Source: Actinoplanes sichuanensis (GTDB lineage Bacteria > Actinomycetota > Actinomycetes > Mycobacteriales > Micromonosporaceae). Taken from it: DNA of 64,000 bases. Of this stretch, positions 54,401 to 61,433 are shown one piece after another. The DNA lies in assembly GCF_033097365.1 (NCBI RefSeq), contig NZ_AP028461.1:11931501-11995500 (forward strand), written 5' to 3'. The notes under the pieces were generated by a model that saw nothing but the letters and a program-made list of their open reading frames with translations, was not told where the DNA came from and did not search any database. Numbering within the stretch: position 1 is the first letter of the stretch; the number at the start of each line of letters is the position of its first letter. A program made the position numbers and the translations under genes.

Positions 54401-55749
54401 GCCCGTTCGGTGCTGAGGTCGTGGATCGCCTGCTCGACCGCCAGGTGAGGAACCCGCCGGGCCGCGGCATCGACTACAAGCTGGCGCTGCGCATCGTCGC
54501 GGATCCCGAGGTGAACAGCGGCGTGATGCAGGGTGTCGAGGTCCAGGCGGCGTCCGGCCAGGGTGCGTTCGGCCTCGCGCAGGATCTGAAGCGCAGCGTG
54601 GCCGATGTGGTCGCTGACCGTGCCGGCGACGATGTGCCGGACCGCGGTCGAGGTGTTCAGACCGGCGGCTCGGTCTTCGCGATGCCAGCGAGCCACGGCG
54701 TCGCGGGTCGATTCAGGGCCGTCCTTGAGCTGGCGGGTACGCAGGGTGGCGTCTTGTGCGCGGCGCCGCCACCGGCCGGCCCGTACGCGTTCTCGACCGG
54801 CTGCCGGGTCGGTGAGCCGTTCGTCCATCTCGGTTTCGATGGCGGCGCGGCGCTTGGAGTAGTGCGCCAGCATGCGCGGGGTGAACCCGATGATCTCGCG
54901 GATCGGGGAGCCTTCGCGGGCGGCGAACCGCACGCCGAGCCGGCGGCCGAGTTCGGTTTCGACGGCGCGTTCGTAGGCGATGCGGGCGGCGATGCTGGCC
55001 TGGTAGAAGGCGCGGCTGTCGAGTGACAGCCAGTCTTGGCGGCCGTTGCGGGTGACGCGGACTTTCGCGCTGACGATGATGTGCGAGTGCAGTTGCGGGT
55101 CTTTCTCCCGGGACATGCGGTGGTCCCAGACGCTGGCGGCGAGGCCGTCGGTGTCGACCTGCACCAGGCCGTTGGTGCCGAGCCGGGTGAACGCGCCGTG
55201 GGCACGCAGGTGTTCGAGGGTGGCGCGGACCCCTTCGTGGTGGGCGGCCATCACCTGCTGCTTGACGGTGTCGTCGCCGAAAGCCCACAGCAGGCTGACG
55301 CTTTTCACCGGGGAAACGGTGACGTCGAAACCGGCTACGGGTCGCCGTTCCGGGGCGGTCCATATGTTGAGCCACACGCGGGCGATTTGCTCGTAGGTGG
55401 CGTCCGCTGGGAGTTTGGCCCATGCTTTTTCGACGGCGGCTTGGCGGGCGGTGTCGTCCATCGGTTGGTATTGCCGCCACAGGCGGCCGAGTTGTTCACC
55501 GGTGACGGGGTTCTTTCCCTCGGCGAGCAGTCGTTGTAGTTGCTGTTCGGTGACGTCGCCGTGGACTCCGAACAATGCGTTGCTTTGCCCGGCCCACCAG
55601 CCGGGTGCTTCGCTGTGGGCGGCCGGGTCGGCGTGGTAGGCGACGACGGAGTGGGGTTGAGCTGGTCGGAAGTCGTGCCGGCCGGTGGCTACCTGCCGGG
55701 TCAGGTAGGTGATCCCGGCCCCGGGTGCGATGCGGGTAACCGTGAGCAT
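51448..55749 (-). CDS. traA: MobF relaxase with helicase domain (TraA/TrwC type)
   Basis: 1433 residues from ATG 55749 (MLTVTRIAPGAGITYLTRQV). N-terminal TrwC relaxase: putative nicking Tyr near residue 15, FDVTVSPVKSVSLLWAFGDD and the metal-binding His cluster in QLHSHIIVSAKVRV near residue 216. Then an SF1 helicase: Walker A GIVGPAGTGKTYLQRAVGVA near 586, Walker B WVIVDEASQASTLDLVRL near 668 and DSAQGRTVDVGRALVDSATN near the motif V/VI region. Residues about 1000-1433 are helical and coiled. It nicks oriT and unwinds the strand. Transcribed away from the operator cluster at 55866-55926. Confidence 0.92.
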   Translation of the reverse strand: MLTVTRIAPGAGITYLTRQVATGRHDFRPAQPHSVVAYHADPAAHSEAPGWWAGQSNALFGVHGDVTEQQLQRLLAEGKNPVTGEQLGRLWRQYQPMDDTARQAAVEKAWAKLPADATYEQIARVWLNIWTAPERRPVAGFDVTVSPVKSVSLLWAFGDDTVKQQVMAAHHEGVRATLEHLRAHGAFTRLGTNGLVQVDTDGLAASVWDHRMSREKDPQLHSHIIVSAKVRVTRNGRQDWLSLDSRAFYQASIAARIAYERAVETELGRRLGVRFAAREGSPIREIIGFTPRMLAHYSKRRAAIETEMDERLTDPAAGRERVRAGRWRRRAQDATLRTRQLKDGPESTRDAVARWHREDRAAGLNTSTAVRHIVAGTVSDHIGHAALQILREAERTLAGRRLDLDTLHHAAVHLGIRDDAQRQLVVDAAARRVPHLAVEQAIHDLSTERAVFTLDHLELAIGRVLHVPAGTARTADWQHVQHLAAHAVRTHAAGLRVLTPPALMEWGDTLVRGSDRQSIYTRHRDLQLSTQPVLAAEKELIAYATRRGATPAARALLAEVAGELDLSPEKREALLFAVGDDRRVTGIVGPAGTGKTYLQRAVGVAAHRANIPVLGLTVSQNAAYVLAEATREGGSPGIRTENIAMWLHAQHTPPEGTTPADWTFAPGQWVIVDEASQASTLDLVRLTQLLDAVGGKLILVGDPEQISAIGPGGMFRYLASLGNTTTLTEVRRFAETWEGPASLRLRDADTTVLAEYDRRGRILGGDRQHLTRQVLDGWAADIIQGRSSLIMVETEAEAADLAAQARRILISAGLVQDGQAVTLANGTRASVGDLIVTRRNNRDLIADGRFVANRDQWQVVDVSEGGALQVRHTTTQATLMLPTEYVAEHVQLAYAATVDSAQGRTVDVGRALVDSATNRARLYVMATRGRLLNQIAVITSEEPPESHPPQPPTAGITVLADILRTDTTDRSATETEQTLWADVDALARWDAIYDDLTARAATPRYTSVIRRVAGDTVAANLAADPAMPALAARLQGLAAAGYDPEQVLVAVASERELHSARDTAAVLAWRIDNAYRDIRPDPTIAISGPQTGTYTDRLPDIDGDLGTALADVAAICDRRIKALAENAAQHQPAWSRALGPLPEDEAGRRHWLSGAAVVAAYRDRYTITGDDPIGPEPSDRDPARWGAWHRAQLVLGIATLAGKVTAASDSQLRTLMEAQRAADRAAPPYVSGELRNAHTRLVAAEQHLRDSRIALAAAQHHATTLTAPPPATPTPAWWRPTATRARTATEQHAAAVDSLRAQVLVDELSARLDHARARVTAAADDVAVLEERHRDWNTWYQQALPIRYAGLAAAAESARRAHNLATSTRRLADAARQTADRVHAVDANRPNRHTTAVREQLADQAVNSQRRVTDTTDPDMPQTETPDLDLGHD

Positions 55750-55865
55750 GCCGCCAAGGGTAGGGCGCTGGTCGGCTCTTTTCGACATTTGAATGCCAGG
55801 GGGTGTGCTAAGTCGTGGAAGGAGTAAGAGGGTGAGCTCTCGTTTGTGCAGCATGCATATGGTGC

Positions 55866-55926
55866 GACGATTGTTAAACGATGGAGGAACTTTTTAGGAC
55901 GATGGTTAAACCATTCTAGAGAATGG
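55866..55926. promoter_or_regulatory. Tandem palindromic operators between traA and the next gene
   Basis: GACGATTGTTAAACGAT (55866-55882) and GACGATGGTTAAACCAT (55899-55915) are near-identical repeats 33 bp apart; the second contains ATGGTTAAACCAT, a palindrome around one base. CCATTCTAGAGAATGG (55911-55926) is a further perfect inverted repeat that overlaps it. The spacing of three helical turns and the divergent gene arrangement point to operators of a dimeric repressor. Confidence 0.65.
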
Positions 55927-55960
55927 CGTGATGGTTGTATGTGAAGGTACTTTGAACAGC

Positions 55961-56476
55961 ATGGCTAGTAAGACGAGCAATGAGGCAGTGCAGGCACTCC
56001 GGCGGCAGCAGAAGGCGGAAGAAACCGCGCTGCTTGCCGTGCTCGGCGCGAGCGGCACGGTGGAGCAAACGCGCCAGCGCCGGGCGGCGGAGCTCGCGGC
56101 GCTCGACGCTGCCGTGAGTGAGGCTGAGGCGGGCGAGGATCTGGCGCTGGCGGTGCTAGGCGCGCTGATGCCTGCTGATCGTGCGGGCCGCCTAGCGGGC
56201 GTTACTCCTGCCCGGATGCAGCAGGCGTTGCGCCGTGCCGCGACGGATGCCGTAACCGGAAGGTTGGAGGCGCTGACGGGTGAGACTGCGGTCGTGCGGC
56301 GGCGGGGTCGTCCACCTGGAACGGGTGCGCCTCGTCAGGCGCGGCGAAGTGGGGTCCGCGTAGAGGGAGGATCAGCGACCGATGATGAGCATCACGACCA
56401 GCAGGACGGCGAAAGCGGCCAGAGTGACGCCGATGATCGCGAGAGTCCCGCCGCATCCGACGACGGAGCGGCCTAA
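55961..56476 (+). CDS. Hypothetical relaxosome-region protein (171 aa)
   Basis: Start ATG 55961 (MASKTSNEAVQALRRQQKAE); starts at 55928 or 55931 give 10-11 more residues and would abut the operator. Helical and charged (ETALLAVLGASGTVEQTRQR, RRAAELAALDAAVSEAEAGE), then VTPARMQQALRRAATDAVTG and a basic RRRGRPPG AT-hook-like motif. This looks DNA-binding, perhaps a relaxosome accessory factor. The last 35 residues are Asp/Ser-rich and lie exactly opposite a small membrane-protein frame on the minus strand. Confidence 0.6.
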   Translation: MASKTSNEAVQALRRQQKAEETALLAVLGASGTVEQTRQRRAAELAALDAAVSEAEAGEDLALAVLGALMPADRAGRLAGVTPARMQQALRRAATDAVTGRLEALTGETAVVRRRGRPPGTGAPRQARRSGVRVEGGSATDDEHHDQQDGESGQSDADDRESPAASDDGAA

Positions 56477-56500
56477 GCGGTCGTTGTTGATGAGCGGCAT
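56372..56500 (-). CDS. Tiny single-pass membrane protein (42 aa)
   Basis: ATG at 56500 with GGAGG 10 nt upstream. MPLINNDRLGRSVVGCGG is followed by a continuous hydrophobic helix (TLAIIGVTLAAFAVLLVVML) and GR-stop. The hydrophobic stretch is 24 residues, ideal for one membrane pass. It overlaps the 3' end of the convergent gene (55961-56476) antisense. Too short for routine calling; unknown function. Confidence 0.5.
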   Translation of the reverse strand: MPLINNDRLGRSVVGCGGTLAIIGVTLAAFAVLLVVMLIIGR

Positions 56501-56631
56501 GGTGGGCGGGCCTCCCGGGGGTGCTCGGGTGAGGGTGTCATCCTGCGGGTAGAGCGTTGATCGCGGCCAATGCGCGCGCTACGGTTGGACTCAGCCTTCC
56601 TCGGCGTTCGCGCCGATGTGCTGGCCAGTGT

Positions 56632-56699
56632 TGGGCCGACGGACTTGGTCGTGCATTCCCTTCCGGGGGAATGTTCCCCCTTGTGGGGCCGTCGGCCCA
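56632..56699. repeat. Nested inverted repeats upstream of the tiny membrane gene
   Basis: TGGGCCGACGG (56632-56642) pairs with CCGTCGGCCCA (56689-56699); inside, ATTCCC/GGGAAT and GGGGGAATGTTCCCCC can form smaller hairpins. On the minus strand it lies in the leader of the 42-aa gene. It may be regulatory or part of a transfer or replication site. 56501-56631 and 56700-56827 show no gene. Confidence 0.4.
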
Positions 56700-56827
56700 T
56701 CTTTATGCGCGCGGGGGTTTCCTGGCCGTGGCGGTGCGGGCGGGAGCGGCGAGCGCGGCAGCCCGGGGCGGCGTGCTCGATGCGCGCCGACGCGGACGCC
56801 ATGCGGCGCGCGGCTCACTGATGGTGC

Positions 56828-56856
56828 CCCGGGGCGCGCTGCGTGCGCGCCCCGGG
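56828..56856. terminator. Terminator hairpin after 56867 gene
   Basis: CCCGGGGCGCGC (56828-56839) pairs with GCGCGCCCCGGG (56845-56856), loop of 5 nt. It lies 10 nt beyond the stop of the minus-strand gene at 56867. Confidence 0.65.
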
Positions 56857-56866
56857 ATCGCAGTGG

Positions 56867-57211
56867 TTAGAACGGTGGCTCGAAGTTGTCCCAGTCGATC
56901 GGGGCGGGTGCGTAGCCGCTCATGATCTGGACAGCGGCGGGAACCTCACACATGCCTTCGCGTGCGGCGTCGGCGTTGAGCGTGTCGACGAGGCCATCGG
57001 GGATCTCGGCGTACTCGCTGAGCATGTCGATGATGACTTTCGCCTCGGTGATCTCCCGGAAGTCGCATCCGAGGTCGTGGTCGGGGGCGTCGTCTTCGTT
57101 GTTGTTGCTGGTGAGCCAGACCTGAGCGAAGAAGGTGCCGAACGTGCGTTCCCATCCGGCGACGGCACAGGACACGCTCGGGTCCACGGGCTTGAATTCG
57201 TAACGGCTCAC
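56867..57211 (-). CDS. Hypothetical acidic protein (114 aa)
   Basis: GTG at 57211 with GGGAAGG 6-8 nt upstream; the longer frame to 57334 runs through the AT-rich promoter region and is unlikely. Begins VSRYEFKPVDPSVSCAVAGW and has acidic surface stretches (SNNNEDDAPDHDLGCDFREI). No family recognised. The region 57230-57340 is AT-rich and probably its promoter. Confidence 0.6.
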   Translation of the reverse strand: MSRYEFKPVDPSVSCAVAGWERTFGTFFAQVWLTSNNNEDDAPDHDLGCDFREITEAKVIIDMLSEYAEIPDGLVDTLNADAAREGMCEVPAAVQIMSGYAPAPIDWDNFEPPF

Positions 57212-57466
57212 GATTAAGCCTTCCCTGTTGAATTGTTCTGACCAGTGGTAGTCGGGGCTTGGTCTCCCTGACTGCATTAATGGTATAACACTAAACGACT
57301 GATATCTATGGTTGGCGCATTTAAGAATGAGCATTTTTTGGGTTTCGCGCGCCCGCTGAGACGCATTGCGTAAGCGTTCCCGCTGGTCACGGGCGCGCGC
57401 ACGGCGGCTGGCCGCTTTTTCGGCCGTGGGGGGCGAGCTTGCTCGCCAGGTCGGGAGCGGCTGGAG

Positions 57467-57544
57467 CCAAATGCAGTGCGGGGGTTTCGATTAAAACATC
57501 ATGCGGGTTCTGCATGATGTTTTATGAGCCCGCACTGCATTTGG
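57467..57544. repeat. 78-bp nested palindrome, candidate oriT or structured RNA
   Basis: Outer arms CCAAATGCAGTGCGGG (57467-57482) and CCCGCACTGCATTTGG (57529-57544) are exact inverted repeats. Inside, AAAACATCATGC (57493-57504) and GCATGATGTTTT (57512-57523) form a second exact hairpin with a 7-nt loop. It lies in a non-coding, partly AT-rich stretch 1.7 kb upstream of the relaxase start. MobF relaxases nick next to such inverted repeats, but no nic sequence can be recognised. The rest of 57212-57693 shows only small hairpins. Confidence 0.5.
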
Positions 57545-57693
57545 TGGAGGCCGTGAGCGACCTACACTCGTAGCGTCAGCCGACGGCCGGAAAAGGGGCT
57601 TTGACAGCGCGGCCGTAGGCCGCTCCTTTCTACCGGCCGGCCACGGCCGGCCGGGTTGAGCCCGCACCGGACCGCCAGTCCTGCGACAACAAA

Positions 57694-57719
57694 TGCGGAG
57701 GACCCGCAGGTCCTCCGCA
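57694..57719. terminator. Terminator hairpin after 57729 gene
   Basis: TGCGGAGGACC (57694-57704), loop CGCA, GGTCCTCCGCA (57709-57719), 11 bp perfect, 9 nt beyond the stop of the minus-strand gene at 57729. Confidence 0.7.
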
Positions 57720-57728
57720 CCCCGAGCT

Positions 57729-57899
57729 CTACCGCTGGTTGTAGTCGCGGACGATCCGGTACTCCCGGTAGTCGGCGGGGCTGGCGGTGTCGTAGAACTC
57801 CTTCTCCCCGACCAGGACGAACTTACGGGCGGCGCGGGGGCGGTTGAGGCCGGTGTCGCGGCGCGTGCGGCGGTCGGTGAAGTCGAGGTGCTGGAACAT
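57729..57899 (-). CDS. Small basic protein under structured leader 1 (56 aa)
   Basis: ATG at 57899 with GGGAGG upstream (spacing 6-8). MFQHLDFTDRRTRRDTGLNR, then RAARKFVLVGEKEFYDTASP and a Tyr/Arg-rich end (YREYRIVRDYNQR). No family recognised. It is preceded by the first copy of the conserved leader described at 57900-58076 and followed by its own terminator, so it forms a one-gene unit. Confidence 0.6.
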   Translation of the reverse strand: MFQHLDFTDRRTRRDTGLNRPRAARKFVLVGEKEFYDTASPADYREYRIVRDYNQR

Positions 57900-58076
57900 G
57901 GCGCTTCCTCCCTGCGGTGAACCGGTGCGGCTGCCGCCGGTGTTTGCCGGGCAGCCGCGCTGACGGGCCCAGGTGGGGCCGGCGCGGCCTGCCGGTGGGC
58001 AAGCCAGACTTCGGGTCAAAAGATCTTTGGCCGGTGCAGCGAAGCAATCCGGCCAAGATGTTTTGCCGGTTTGACC
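57900..58076 (-). ncRNA. Structured 5' leader, copy 1
   Basis: On the minus strand in order: outer stem GGTTTGACC/GGGCAAGCC (58068-58076 with 57997-58005, one G-A mismatch); long hairpin 58017-58065 with stem CAAAAGATC.../...GATGTTTTG containing a G-G mismatch and the GGCCGG/CCGGCC tip; linker CGTCAGC (57959-57965); hairpin GCGGCTGCC/GGCAGCCGC (57927-57958); ribosome site GGGAGG; start codon. Same order and spacing as in copies 2 and 3. Likely a cis-regulatory RNA for the 56-aa gene. Confidence 0.72.
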
Positions 58077-58391
58077 GCCGCCGGACGGGTCGGCCATCCA
58101 TGAGGACTGGCATGTGCGTCTGTCTGGCATCGGCGGCCAGTCCGCATCCGTTCCCGCCAGGGGCGCCATGTTCGGCCCTCGACGCACGACCGCCGCGGTT
58201 ACGCGTTGCGGCGCCGGCCGGGTCAACCGCCACCGTGCCGCCAACCTCTTCCCGGGGCAACGCCGGACGGCAACGCTGCCCGGCACAAGTAGGTCGCGCG
58301 CTACCGGTGTTGTCCGCTGGTGCGGCAGCTAGTGGATTCGATGCGCCGGGCAGTTCCCAAGCTCAACGTTCTTGGTGTGGCGGGCCCGGGT

Positions 58392-58429
58392 GGTGCCGGT
58401 CCAGGTGGGGTTGCACCTGGACCGGCACC
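58392..58429. terminator. Terminator of the monooxygenase gene
   Basis: GGTGCCGGTCCAGGTG (58392-58407) pairs with CACCTGGACCGGCACC (58414-58429), 16 bp perfect, 8 nt beyond the monooxygenase stop. 58077-58391 holds no gene I can support. Confidence 0.8.
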
Positions 58430-58437
58430 ATCCAGGG

Positions 58438-59577
58438 TTAGGCGCCGAGACCGTGCTGACGGGCGAGGGCCGGACCGAGTTCCACCGCGGCGACAGCGGC
58501 GGGTAGGTGGCGGTGCTGCCAGCCGTGCAGGGCGGTCGCCAGGTCAGCGCCGTACTTACGGTGCTGAGTGAGAGCGGCGGCCAGGCCAGCGGCTTGTTCG
58601 ATGCCGTTGTTGGCGCCGCGGGCGGTGTGCGGGCGCACCGGGGCGAGCGCGTCGCCGATGAGCACGGCGTGCCCGTCGCCGACCGGCCAGGCCATGCGGG
58701 TCGGCGGGTCGATGTCCATGACCGCGGCGGCCATTCGGGTGCCGGTGGCGTGGACGAGGGCGGCTTGCTCGTCGGGCAGGTAGCGCTGGGCGCTGTCGTC
58801 GACGGCGGCGCGGGCCGTGCCGGTGACGTGCTGCGGCAGGGCGAAGACTCTGCGGGTCGGTGCGGCGCCGAAGAAGTCGGTGTACTGGGCGGCGGTGGCG
58901 CCGAGGTAGAAGGTCCAGTCGGTGCCGCCGGGGATCGGCGCTACGTTGAACTGCATCCCGCTGCGGTCCGGTTCGAAGCGCAGGAAGTCGGCCAGACCCG
59001 GCAGGATGGTGTCGGTCTGGCCGCGATGGGCGACGTAGCCGGCGTAGTGCAGCTGCCGGTCCGGGTCGAGCAGCCGCCGCCCGGTGGAGGCGCGGCCGTC
59101 GGCGAAGACCACCAGATCGGCGGGCGCCGTGTCGCCGTCAGCGAAGTGCAGCAGCGGCCGGCCGTGCGCGGTGTCCAGACCGGTGACCCGTTTGCCGGTG
59201 TGCAGCACCTCGGCGGGCAGGCGGCGGGTCAGCGCCGGGTGCAGCAACGACCAGGTGGTGTTACGGCCGGCGTAGAGATGGCGCTGCTCGGCGCCGGGCC
59301 GGCGCCCGTGGACGGCGAACTCCACCACGGCCTCGGAGTTGTAGCGGACGAACTCGTCCTGCGGCACGCCGAGCTGGTCGAGGACGTCGAGCGCCGAGTG
59401 TTCCAGGCCGATCAGCCCGCCGCCGAGCGGGGCGCTGGCGGGCACGGCCTCGTAGAGGGCGACGTTGTCGAAGCCGGCGTGCAACAGCAGCAGCGCGGTG
59501 GTGGGGCCGGTCAGTGATCCGCCGACGACGGCGATCCGCAGCTTGGGGTTGAGACGGCTGGGAGTAGGCGTGTTCAT
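58438..59577 (-). CDS. FAD-dependent monooxygenase (PHBH-type) under structured leader 2
   Basis: 379 residues from ATG 59577; a longer frame to 59892 runs through the leader and is rejected. N-terminal dinucleotide fold LRIAVVGGSLTGPTTALLLL, DG-type motif in DLVVFADGRASTGRRLL, and GDGHAVLIGDALAPVRPHTA with the GD motif for FAD ribose, then GANNGIEQAAGLAAAL. Members hydroxylate aromatic or other ring substrates with NAD(P)H and oxygen; some inactivate antibiotics such as tetracyclines or rifamycins. The substrate cannot be inferred. Single-gene unit with its own leader and terminator. Confidence 0.9.
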   Translation of the reverse strand: MNTPTPSRLNPKLRIAVVGGSLTGPTTALLLLHAGFDNVALYEAVPASAPLGGGLIGLEHSALDVLDQLGVPQDEFVRYNSEAVVEFAVHGRRPGAEQRHLYAGRNTTWSLLHPALTRRLPAEVLHTGKRVTGLDTAHGRPLLHFADGDTAPADLVVFADGRASTGRRLLDPDRQLHYAGYVAHRGQTDTILPGLADFLRFEPDRSGMQFNVAPIPGGTDWTFYLGATAAQYTDFFGAAPTRRVFALPQHVTGTARAAVDDSAQRYLPDEQAALVHATGTRMAAAVMDIDPPTRMAWPVGDGHAVLIGDALAPVRPHTARGANNGIEQAAGLAAALTQHRKYGADLATALHGWQHRHLPAAVAAVELGPALARQHGLGA

Positions 59578-59778
59578 AGGCGTGGCCTCCGTGGTGCGAG
59601 CCCTGGGCGGCTCGCGCCGGTTGCACCGGCGCTGCCGCGTTGACGAGGCCACGGGGGGATCGGCCCGGCGGGTGGCGGGCAAGCCAGACTCTGCGGTCAA
59701 AAGATCTTGGAAGCGCAGCGCTGCTGCCGCTCGTTGACCATGGGTGCTGCGCTTCCAAGATGTTTTGCCGGGTTTGCC
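59578..59778 (-). ncRNA. Structured 5' leader, copy 2
   Basis: Outer stem GGTTTGCC/GGCAAGCC (59771-59778 with 59678-59685); long hairpin 59698-59767, stem CAAAAGATCTTGGAAGCGC.../...GCGCTTCCAAGATGTTTTG with the same G-G mismatch; linker CGTCAAC (59639-59645); hairpin GCGGC...GCCGC (59607-59638) with inner stem GCGCCGGT/ACCGGCGC; ribosome site; ATG. Compared with copy 1 the stems differ at many positions but still pair. Confidence 0.75.
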
Positions 59779-59805
59779 GGTCGCGGCCGGGTCGGTCATC
59801 ACTGA

Positions 59806-59856
59806 GGACCGGCGAACGCGGCGGCCCGCAGTGATGGCCGCCGCGTTCGCCGGTCC
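59806..59856. terminator. 21-bp perfect hairpin upstream of leader 2
   Basis: Arms 59806-59826 and 59836-59856 are exactly complementary (core GGCGAACGCGGCGG), loop of 9 nt. It probably ends the minus-strand transcript of the genes at 60028 and beyond, isolating the leader-2 unit. 59857-60027 holds nothing else. Confidence 0.7.
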
Positions 59857-60027
59857 GGCTGGCATCTCGAAGGTGCGGTGCACGCGCATCATCGGCTGAC
59901 CCCCTGGGTGCAGGTGACGGCTGCCGGGATCGGCCCGGTGCGTGGCACCACGTTGCTTGCTGGGCGGCGGAGAGAGACTGCCTGGCTGCCGTGAGTGGAA
60001 CGACGCGATGTTGATGGATTCACAGCG

Positions 60028-60486
60028 CTACTCGCCGGTCATCCTTCGACGGTGGCTGTTGGTTTCGCCGTACATGGCCTCGAGTGCGGCGATGAGGGAT
60101 GCGCGGTCGGTTGTCGCCGCGATGGCTTCACCGATGTCGGCGAATGAGCGCACCACCTCGCCGGTGTTGGTGCAGGCAGCCTCGAAGTCACCGGCACCGG
60201 GGGCATAGCGCAGTAGCGTGCCGAGCGCCTCGTGGTGCGGCTCTTCGTAGACGGTGAAGCTGAACTGGTGCGCCGGCAGGGTGCCGCCCTTCATCAGCAA
60301 GCACAGGTCGTCGGCGATGTCGTTGCGGGTACCGACGAAGGCGACACCACTGATGTCGTCCAGCGAGGGATCGTCAGTGACGTCGCTCGCGTGCTCGTCG
60401 AAGATGGCGCCGATGGCGTCGGCGTAGCCTTCGGGCAGCGTCTCGGGTTTGTCGATGTGAAGGTGTATGGCGATGCTGTCGGACAT
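60028..60486 (-). CDS. Hypothetical acidic protein (152 aa)
   Basis: ATG at 60486. MSDSIAIHLHIDKPETLPEG starts with a beta strand; then an acidic helix (AIGAIFDEHASDVTDDPSLD) and a final helical part (ADIGEAIAATTDRASLIAAL). Cytoplasmic; no known family. It is last in the minus-strand direction among several small genes (61848 to 60028) that are probably transcribed together. 60487-60709 holds no gene. Confidence 0.6.
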   Translation of the reverse strand: MSDSIAIHLHIDKPETLPEGYADAIGAIFDEHASDVTDDPSLDDISGVAFVGTRNDIADDLCLLMKGGTLPAHQFSFTVYEEPHHEALGTLLRYAPGAGDFEAACTNTGEVVRSFADIGEAIAATTDRASLIAALEAMYGETNSHRRRMTGE

Positions 60487-60709
60487 GGCAGATGGCGGCT
60501 TTCTGGCGCGGGTCAGTTCGTGTAGGAGTTCGCGGACTGGAGGTAGATGAGTGGAGCTAGAGGCAGAGCGGCCGGTCCGTCGTCACGCCGGAAGAGCTGC
60601 TGGCCGCGGTCCCGCCCGGTAGGCACCTGGTGGTGAGACGTTGGGTGCAGGCTGGTGACGGCTCCGAGGTATCGGCTCGGCTGTTGCGGCCAGCTCGATC
60701 TCGGACGGG

Positions 60710-61198
60710 TCACCGCTCGTCGCTCGCATCGGCCTGCTGTATGACGTTGCCGTACTGGTCTTTCGGCACAGTCGGATCGATGAGGTCGGCGGCCCACGCC
60801 ACGCCTTCGCGCCGGTACCGCGACGGCAACGACACCTCGTTGCAGCGGGCTCGCAGGAGATCCGCGAAGTCCTTGCCGGCTTCCCGGTAGACGCGCCGGG
60901 TCTCGGCTCGCGCCTCCTTGACCTGCTGCTCGGCGGACTCGCGCTGCATGCGGTCGAGCGCGCTGGTGTCGTAGAGGTGGCGGGCGTAGCTGTCGGTGGT
61001 GAGTCCTTCGCCGCGTACCAGGTGCTCCCGGAAGTTCCCCTCAGCCGGCCGGAATCCCAGCGCTCGGCGCAAGGCTTCGGCGTAGAAGTCGTTGCCGTAC
61101 CGCTTCTCCTGCTCGTGGTGGATCAGGTTGGCCATCTCGGCTTGGAGTCGTTCGGCGATGCGATTCCAGTTCACGGGATCGTGCGACATGGCGGTCAT
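60710..61198 (-). CDS. Hypothetical helical protein (162 aa)
   Basis: ATG at 61198, 4 nt after the upstream gene stop. Charged and helical, with a coiled-coil-like middle (DRMQRESAEQQVKEARAETR, RVYREAGKDFADLLRARCNE). No motif recognised. Close packing with the Cys-rich gene suggests one operon. Confidence 0.58.
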   Translation of the reverse strand: MTAMSHDPVNWNRIAERLQAEMANLIHHEQEKRYGNDFYAEALRRALGFRPAEGNFREHLVRGEGLTTDSYARHLYDTSALDRMQRESAEQQVKEARAETRRVYREAGKDFADLLRARCNEVSLPSRYRREGVAWAADLIDPTVPKDQYGNVIQQADASDER

Positions 61199-61202
61199 GT
61201 CC

Positions 61203-61433
61203 TTACTGGTTCAGTGGTGGTCGAAGGGCGCTGGTGGTGTTGCACGGACGGCAGATCGGGCCGAGGTCGGCCCGATAGCCGGCGTCGCAGGCCTCGCACA
61301 CGATGCGCAGGCAGTTCCGGCATTCGCCGGAAGCAACGCTGTCGAGTGGGATGCCGCAGAAACCACAGGCGCCGGTCAGGCAGGCATCGGTGTGGCGACC
61401 CGGCGGGTGCTGGCTGCACGGATGATCACTCAT
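61203..61433 (-). CDS. Cys-rich probable zinc-ribbon protein (76 aa)
   Basis: ATG at 61433 overlaps the end of the upstream gene. It holds ten Cys, eight of them in four CxxC pairs (CGFC, CRNC, CEAC, CRPC), as in two zinc ribbons. No other domain. The longer frame to 61580 overlaps the upstream gene and is rejected. Might bind nucleic acid or protein. Confidence 0.62.
   Translation of the reverse strand: MSDHPCSQHPPGRHTDACLTGACGFCGIPLDSVASGECRNCLRIVCEACDAGYRADLGPICRPCNTTSALRPPLNQ

Noticed and set aside
58438..59892. Monooxygenase with a 105-residue N-terminal extension
   Set aside because: The extension covers the conserved RNA leader and a terminator-like hairpin; family homology starts at 59577.
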